Of a stretch of 64,000 bases of DNA, positions 61,002 through 64,000 are shown in pieces. Under the pieces are notes generated by a model. That model saw only the letters and a list, made by a program, of their open reading frames with translations. It searched no databases and was not told where the DNA came from. Each line of letters opens with the position of its first letter. Within the stretch, counting starts at the first letter, position 1. Made by a program: the position numbers and the translations under genes. The stretch comes from Streptomyces mobaraensis (GTDB taxonomy: Bacteria; Actinomycetota; Actinomycetes; Streptomycetales; Streptomycetaceae): positions 4,774,001 to 4,838,000 of the forward strand of contig NZ_CP083590.1 in NCBI RefSeq assembly GCF_020099395.1, in the 5' to 3' direction.

Positions 61002-62377
61002 CCTACGGGGCGTTCCCGCTGGCCGGGCAGGTGCGGGCTGTACAGGTCGGACTCCGGCTTGCCCGGTTCGACGGCGCCCGGACCGTGTCCCGGTCCATGG
61101 CCGAACCCCGGGTTCCCCGGCCCGTGCCCCAGGGGCACCCCGTGTCCGGGATGCCCGCCGTGTCCGCCGTGCCCGGCGGAGTGCGGCGGACCGCCGAGCG
61201 GACCGGCCGACGCGTGCGCGGCGGCCAGGGCCGTCCGTCTCAGCCCGACGACCGCCGGCTCCCCGGACCGGGGCTCCAGCGGGTCCGGGGAGCCGAAGCG
61301 GTCACCCCGCCCGTCCCGGTCCGGCCGCTCGGGGCGGTCCGGCCGGCCGTCGGGGCCGCCCTGGGGCCGCCGCGCCCGGTAGGCCGCCCGGTAGGCCGCG
61401 GGGGAGGACCCCAGCTGCCGCCGGAAGTGGCCGCGCAGGGCGACGGGGGAACGGAATCCGCAGCGTCCGGCGACCTCGTCCACGGAGTAGTCGGACGTCT
61501 CCAGCAGCCGCTGTGCCTGGAGCACCCGCTGGGTGATCAGCCACTGGAGCGGCGCACTGCCGGTGAGCGAACGGAACCTGCGGTCGAAGGTGCGGCGGCT
61601 CATATAGGCGCGGGCGGCCAGGGTCTCCACGTCGAACTGTTCGTGGAGGTGCTCCAGCGCCCAGGCGACGACCTCGGCGAGCGGATCGGCGCCGATCTCC
61701 TCCGGTAAAGACCGGTCGAGATAGCGCTCCTGGCCGCCGCTGCGGCGCGGCGGTACGACGAGGCGTCGGGCGAGCGCCCCGGCGGCGTCCGCGCCGTGGT
61801 CGGTGCGGACGATGTGCAGGCACAGGTCGATGCCGGCGGCGGTGCCCGCGGAGGTCAGGACGTCACCGTCGTCCACGAAGAGCTCCCGCGGGTCCACATG
61901 GACCGAGGGGTAGCGCTTGGCGAGTGTCGGCGCGTACATCCAGTGGGTGGTGGCGGGTCTGCCGTCGAGCAGTCCCGCGGCGGCCAGTACGAAGGCCCCG
62001 GTGCACAGCCCGACGATGCGGGCGCCTTCCTCGTGGGCGCGGCGCAGTGCGTCGAGGGCGGCGGGTGGCGGTGGCTGGGTGATGGACCGCCAGGCCGGTA
62101 CGACGACGGTGCCGGCCCTGGAGAGCGCCTCCAGGCCGTACGGCGCGGTCAGTTCCAGACCGCCGGTCGTTCGCAATGGCACATCTTCGCCCGCGCAGAC
62201 GAGCAGGCGATAACGGGGAACCCCGGCATCCTGCCGGTCGATCCCGAATACGGAGAGCGGAATGGAGCTTTCGAAGATCGGGCCGCCGCTGAAGAGCAAA
62301 ACGGCGACGATCTCCCGGCGGCGGCGTCCGGAGAGCTTGCGCACGGTCTCCGGTACGGTCGTGGAGTCCTGGCTCAT
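60998..62377 (-). CDS. adpA: AdpA, central developmental regulator (TTA-containing)
   Basis: 459 residues. The DJ-1/PfpI-like N-terminal domain (about 20-190: AVLLFSGGPIFESSIPLSVF, RIVGLCTGAFVLAAAGLL) is followed by an AraC DNA-binding domain of two helix-turn-helices (about 235-330: ETLAARAYMSRRTFDRRFRS, DEVAGRCGFRSPVALRGHFR). Codon 224, Leu in DRSLPEEIG, is TTA (complement of 61706-61708), placing AdpA under control of the rare tRNA encoded by bldA. The C-terminal 110 residues are a Gly/His/Pro-rich tail. It activates many genes for aerial growth and secondary metabolism. Confidence 0.96.
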   Translation of the reverse strand: MSQDSTTVPETVRKLSGRRRREIVAVLLFSGGPIFESSIPLSVFGIDRQDAGVPRYRLLVCAGEDVPLRTTGGLELTAPYGLEALSRAGTVVVPAWRSITQPPPPAALDALRRAHEEGARIVGLCTGAFVLAAAGLLDGRPATTHWMYAPTLAKRYPSVHVDPRELFVDDGDVLTSAGTAAGIDLCLHIVRTDHGADAAGALARRLVVPPRRSGGQERYLDRSLPEEIGADPLAEVVAWALEHLHEQFDVETLAARAYMSRRTFDRRFRSLTGSAPLQWLITQRVLQAQRLLETSDYSVDEVAGRCGFRSPVALRGHFRRQLGSSPAAYRAAYRARRPQGGPDGRPDRPERPDRDGRGDRFGSPDPLEPRSGEPAVVGLRRTALAAAHASAGPLGGPPHSAGHGGHGGHPGHGVPLGHGPGNPGFGHGPGHGPGAVEPGKPESDLYSPHLPGQRERPVG

Positions 62378-62744
62378 GGCGCTAAGCCCCCCTCGGCGGT
62401 CGAGTCCTCTCGGTCCTGCACGTTTCCCCTCGGTCCTGAACGGTTCCCCCGCCGGTCATGGCCAAGATCGAATCTACTGTGTCGGATGTAGTCGCGGTGA
62501 CCAGTTCACCATCCGGCTCTATGTCGACATGACAACTTGGCGCGAAGCGTTCGATCACGAAGCGTTGCACTTGCAGGCCCCGCTGAAAAGTACGCCTCTC
62601 GGCTCTGCCCCCACGCCGTAGGGATCAACCGCCCTCAGCGGTCCTTTCCTTGCTGGTCGCCCGGCTGTTGGGGGCTGGTCAGGCCAAGCGAGGGCCCTCG
62701 GCCTGAAGTTGGCCGAAAACATACGGGTGTGGGCGTACGAAAAA
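62378..62744. promoter_or_regulatory. upstream region of adpA
   Basis: About 367 bases separating adpA from the end of the next minus-strand gene. The sequence is AT-richer than average (TTGGCGCGAAGCG, GACATGACAACTTGG). TGGCGCGAAG at 62538-62547 matches the AdpA consensus TGGCSNGWWY except the last base, compatible with autoregulation. A -10/-35 pair cannot be assigned firmly. Confidence 0.4.
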
Positions 62745-63188
62745 TCAGTCGACGTACGTACTGGCGCCCGGATGGCGTGCGCCGCGATGCGTACCGGTAC
62801 CGGTGCGGCCGTGCCGGCCGCGGTGCGGGGAGACCGGCGGCGCGACTCGTTCGAGTGCCCCTCCGAGGGCCTCCTCCAGGTCCTCTTCGAGTGCTCCGGC
62901 GGGCTGTTCGCCCCGGTCCGTCCGGCGGCCCGCGCCACCCCGGCCGACGGCCCGCGGGGCGCGGCCGGCGGCCCGTTCGGACCGCCGGAGGAGGGCGTGG
63001 CAGGCGCAGGTGAGGGCCACGAGGCCGGCGGCGCTGCCGGCCGCCCCGCCGAAGGACCGTCCGCACATCAGCAGGACGAGGGGGACCAGGGCGCAGCTGA
63101 ACGCCGCCCAGCGCACCACGTCGCTCACCGGATCGGGCGATTCCCGGTCGGGTTCGGCGGCGTGGGCGTCGTCGCGGGTTCCGGGCAC
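62745..63188 (-). CDS. hypothetical membrane protein upstream of adpA
   Basis: 147 residues from GTG 63188 (AGGGAG 8 bases upstream); a longer frame reaches 63329. Conserved core PDPVSDVVRWAAFSCALVPL with two hydrophobic segments (FSCALVPLVLLMCG and AGSAAGLVALTCACHALL), followed by a polar Arg/Gly-rich tail. Function unknown. Confidence 0.65.
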   Translation of the reverse strand: MPGTRDDAHAAEPDRESPDPVSDVVRWAAFSCALVPLVLLMCGRSFGGAAGSAAGLVALTCACHALLRRSERAAGRAPRAVGRGGAGRRTDRGEQPAGALEEDLEEALGGALERVAPPVSPHRGRHGRTGTGTHRGARHPGASTYVD

Positions 63189-63649
63189 GGAGCGGCTCCC
63201 TGGTGGCGGCTGCTGGCGGTAGTACAACGCGGGTCCGGCGTGTGGGTCACTCGGCGAACGGGCAGGGGTAGGGACACACGGGGCATTGCGCTGGGGGCGG
63301 CCCTCGTGCATGCTCCGGGGAACGCTCACCCGTCAGCCGTCACACCCGTCGAGGGGACACCGCGTGTCGCACCCGTCGTCCGGACGTCCGCCCCTCGGGG
63401 GCGGCCGTCGCAGGCGGGCGGCCGCCGGCGTCTTCCGGCCCCGTTCGGCGGGCCGGCCTCTGGGCACCCGGCGGGCGGGGCCGTACCCTGGGGGGTAAGT
63501 CCTTGAAAAGATGAATCCCGGACGGATTTTTGTCGCCGTACTGACACCCATGCGCCCGCGCGGTGTCCCGTACGGCGGGAAATGTCCCTTCAGTCCACCG
63601 CAGCCCACCGCCGACCCTCCGCAAGAGGACTTCCTTCGCCGAGACACCG
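63189..63649. other. divergent region before the universal stress gene
   Basis: About 461 bases with no convincing gene. The stretch TTGAAAAGATGAATCCCGG (near 63503) is unusually AT-rich and is the likeliest place for promoter or regulator sites. Confidence 0.4.
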
Positions 63650-64000
63650 ATGGCCGGTCACGAATTCTCCGAACCCGCGGACCGCAAGCGGATCGCCGAT
63701 CAGACGGCGCTTCCCGAAGCGGTGGAAGAAACACGTCATTCCTGCGATCCCGCGTTCCAGCACGGTGTCGTGGTGGGTTTCGACGGCTCCACGTCGAGCG
63801 AACGGGCGCTTGCTTATGCAATCGGCATGGCCCGGCGTTCCGGCTCGGGCCTGATCATCGTCCATGTGGCCAACCGGCTGCCGACGACCGTCTGGGCGGG
63901 CTGCGAACCGCCGGTCTTCGTGGACGTCCCCGACCACCGCACCGAGGTCCTGGGCCTGGAACTGGCCTGCGCCGACCACCTCTCCGAGGTGCCCTGGATC
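63650..64000 (+). CDS. universal stress protein (partial)
   Basis: First 117 codons, cut by the window end. A polar N-terminal extension of about 40 residues precedes the UspA fold: HGVVVGFDGSTSSERALAYA (strand 1 and helix 1) and LIIVHVANRLPTT (strand 2). The ATP-binding GxxGx9GS motif lies beyond the end. ATG 63650 is the first start; its ribosome site is weak. Confidence 0.85.
   Translation, partial: MAGHEFSEPADRKRIADQTALPEAVEETRHSCDPAFQHGVVVGFDGSTSSERALAYAIGMARRSGSGLIIVHVANRLPTTVWAGCEPPVFVDVPDHRTEVLGLELACADHLSEVPWI

Noticed and set aside
62709..63506. 265-codon plus-strand frame upstream of the universal stress gene
   Set aside because: Antisense to the small membrane protein gene at 62745-63188, which has hydrophobic segments and a ribosome site; the plus frame has neither.

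Overview
The window is chromosomal DNA from a high-GC actinomycete, almost certainly a Streptomyces. Codon third positions are nearly all G or C. Diagnostic family genes are present: adpA with an in-frame TTA leucine codon followed by an overlapping oligoribonuclease gene, the cslA-glxA pair with a GH6 gene, a PAS-GGDEF-EAL gene resembling cdgA, a DUF397/XRE pair, an NsdA-like regulator, and tRNA genes without an encoded CCA. From memory, several of these lie near one another in S. coelicolor (adpA/orn, ceb, cdgA, cslA/glxA), so this looks like a core-chromosome segment and not a mobile island. I see no transposase, integrase, CRISPR array, rRNA or phage module.

Layout. 1-4.4 kb: N-terminal part of a penicillin-binding protein, a three-gene ABC exporter and a DUF1707 protein. 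4.6-9.9 kb: secreted SGNH hydrolase, DUF445 membrane protein, and a flavin monooxygenase divergent from its likely PadR regulator. 10-16.7 kb: DUF3311/MctP-type transporter pair, small membrane protein plus YidC-like insertase, FAH-family enzyme, small SRPBCC and GNAT proteins. 16.7-24 kb: accessory-looking stretch with a frameshifted FtsX permease, an XRE/DUF397 pair, small cysteine-containing proteins, a decayed SRPBCC gene, and a Gfo/Idh oxidoreductase divergent from a ROK protein. 24-28 kb: cell-surface locus with an LAATG-anchored protein, a secreted C-terminally anchored protein and a class F sortase around a HAD phosphatase. 28-33 kb: tip-glycan locus (GH6 lipoprotein, GlxA copper oxidase, CslA synthase). 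33-44 kb: FadR- and IclR-type regulators, NlpC/P60 hydrolase, CcdA/DsbA thiol-redox pair, LLM flavoenzyme, c-di-GMP enzyme and M6 protease, with three copies of the same tRNA-Lys(CTT) gene. 44-51 kb: two small proteins, then a compact operon of a Cas4/RecB-like Fe-S nuclease, an unknown 522-residue protein and an SF1 helicase, preceded by a PAP2 membrane protein. 51-55 kb: histidine phosphatase, NsdA-like regulator, PrimPol-like fragment and spermidine-synthase-like protein. 55-60 kb: CebEFG-type sugar ABC system with a GH1 beta-glucosidase. 60-64 kb: tRNA-His, orn, adpA, a small membrane protein and the start of a universal stress protein gene.

Themes. Morphological control runs through the window: AdpA, the c-di-GMP enzyme with a BldD-like site upstream, the NsdA-like regulator, and CslA/GlxA/GH6 at the hyphal tip. 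Cellulose-related sugars link the GH6 enzyme to the CebEFG-GH1 system, which here lacks an adjacent LacI-family regulator. The least explained system is the nuclease/unknown/helicase operon at 45.7-49.9 kb, which looks like a split Dna2-type machine. An interspersed repeat built on GTCCGGCGTTTGAGGAC occurs after several genes and at one place forms a perfect 23-bp hairpin. Short tandem duplications are frequent, including one of 140 bp that copied the end of the helicase gene.
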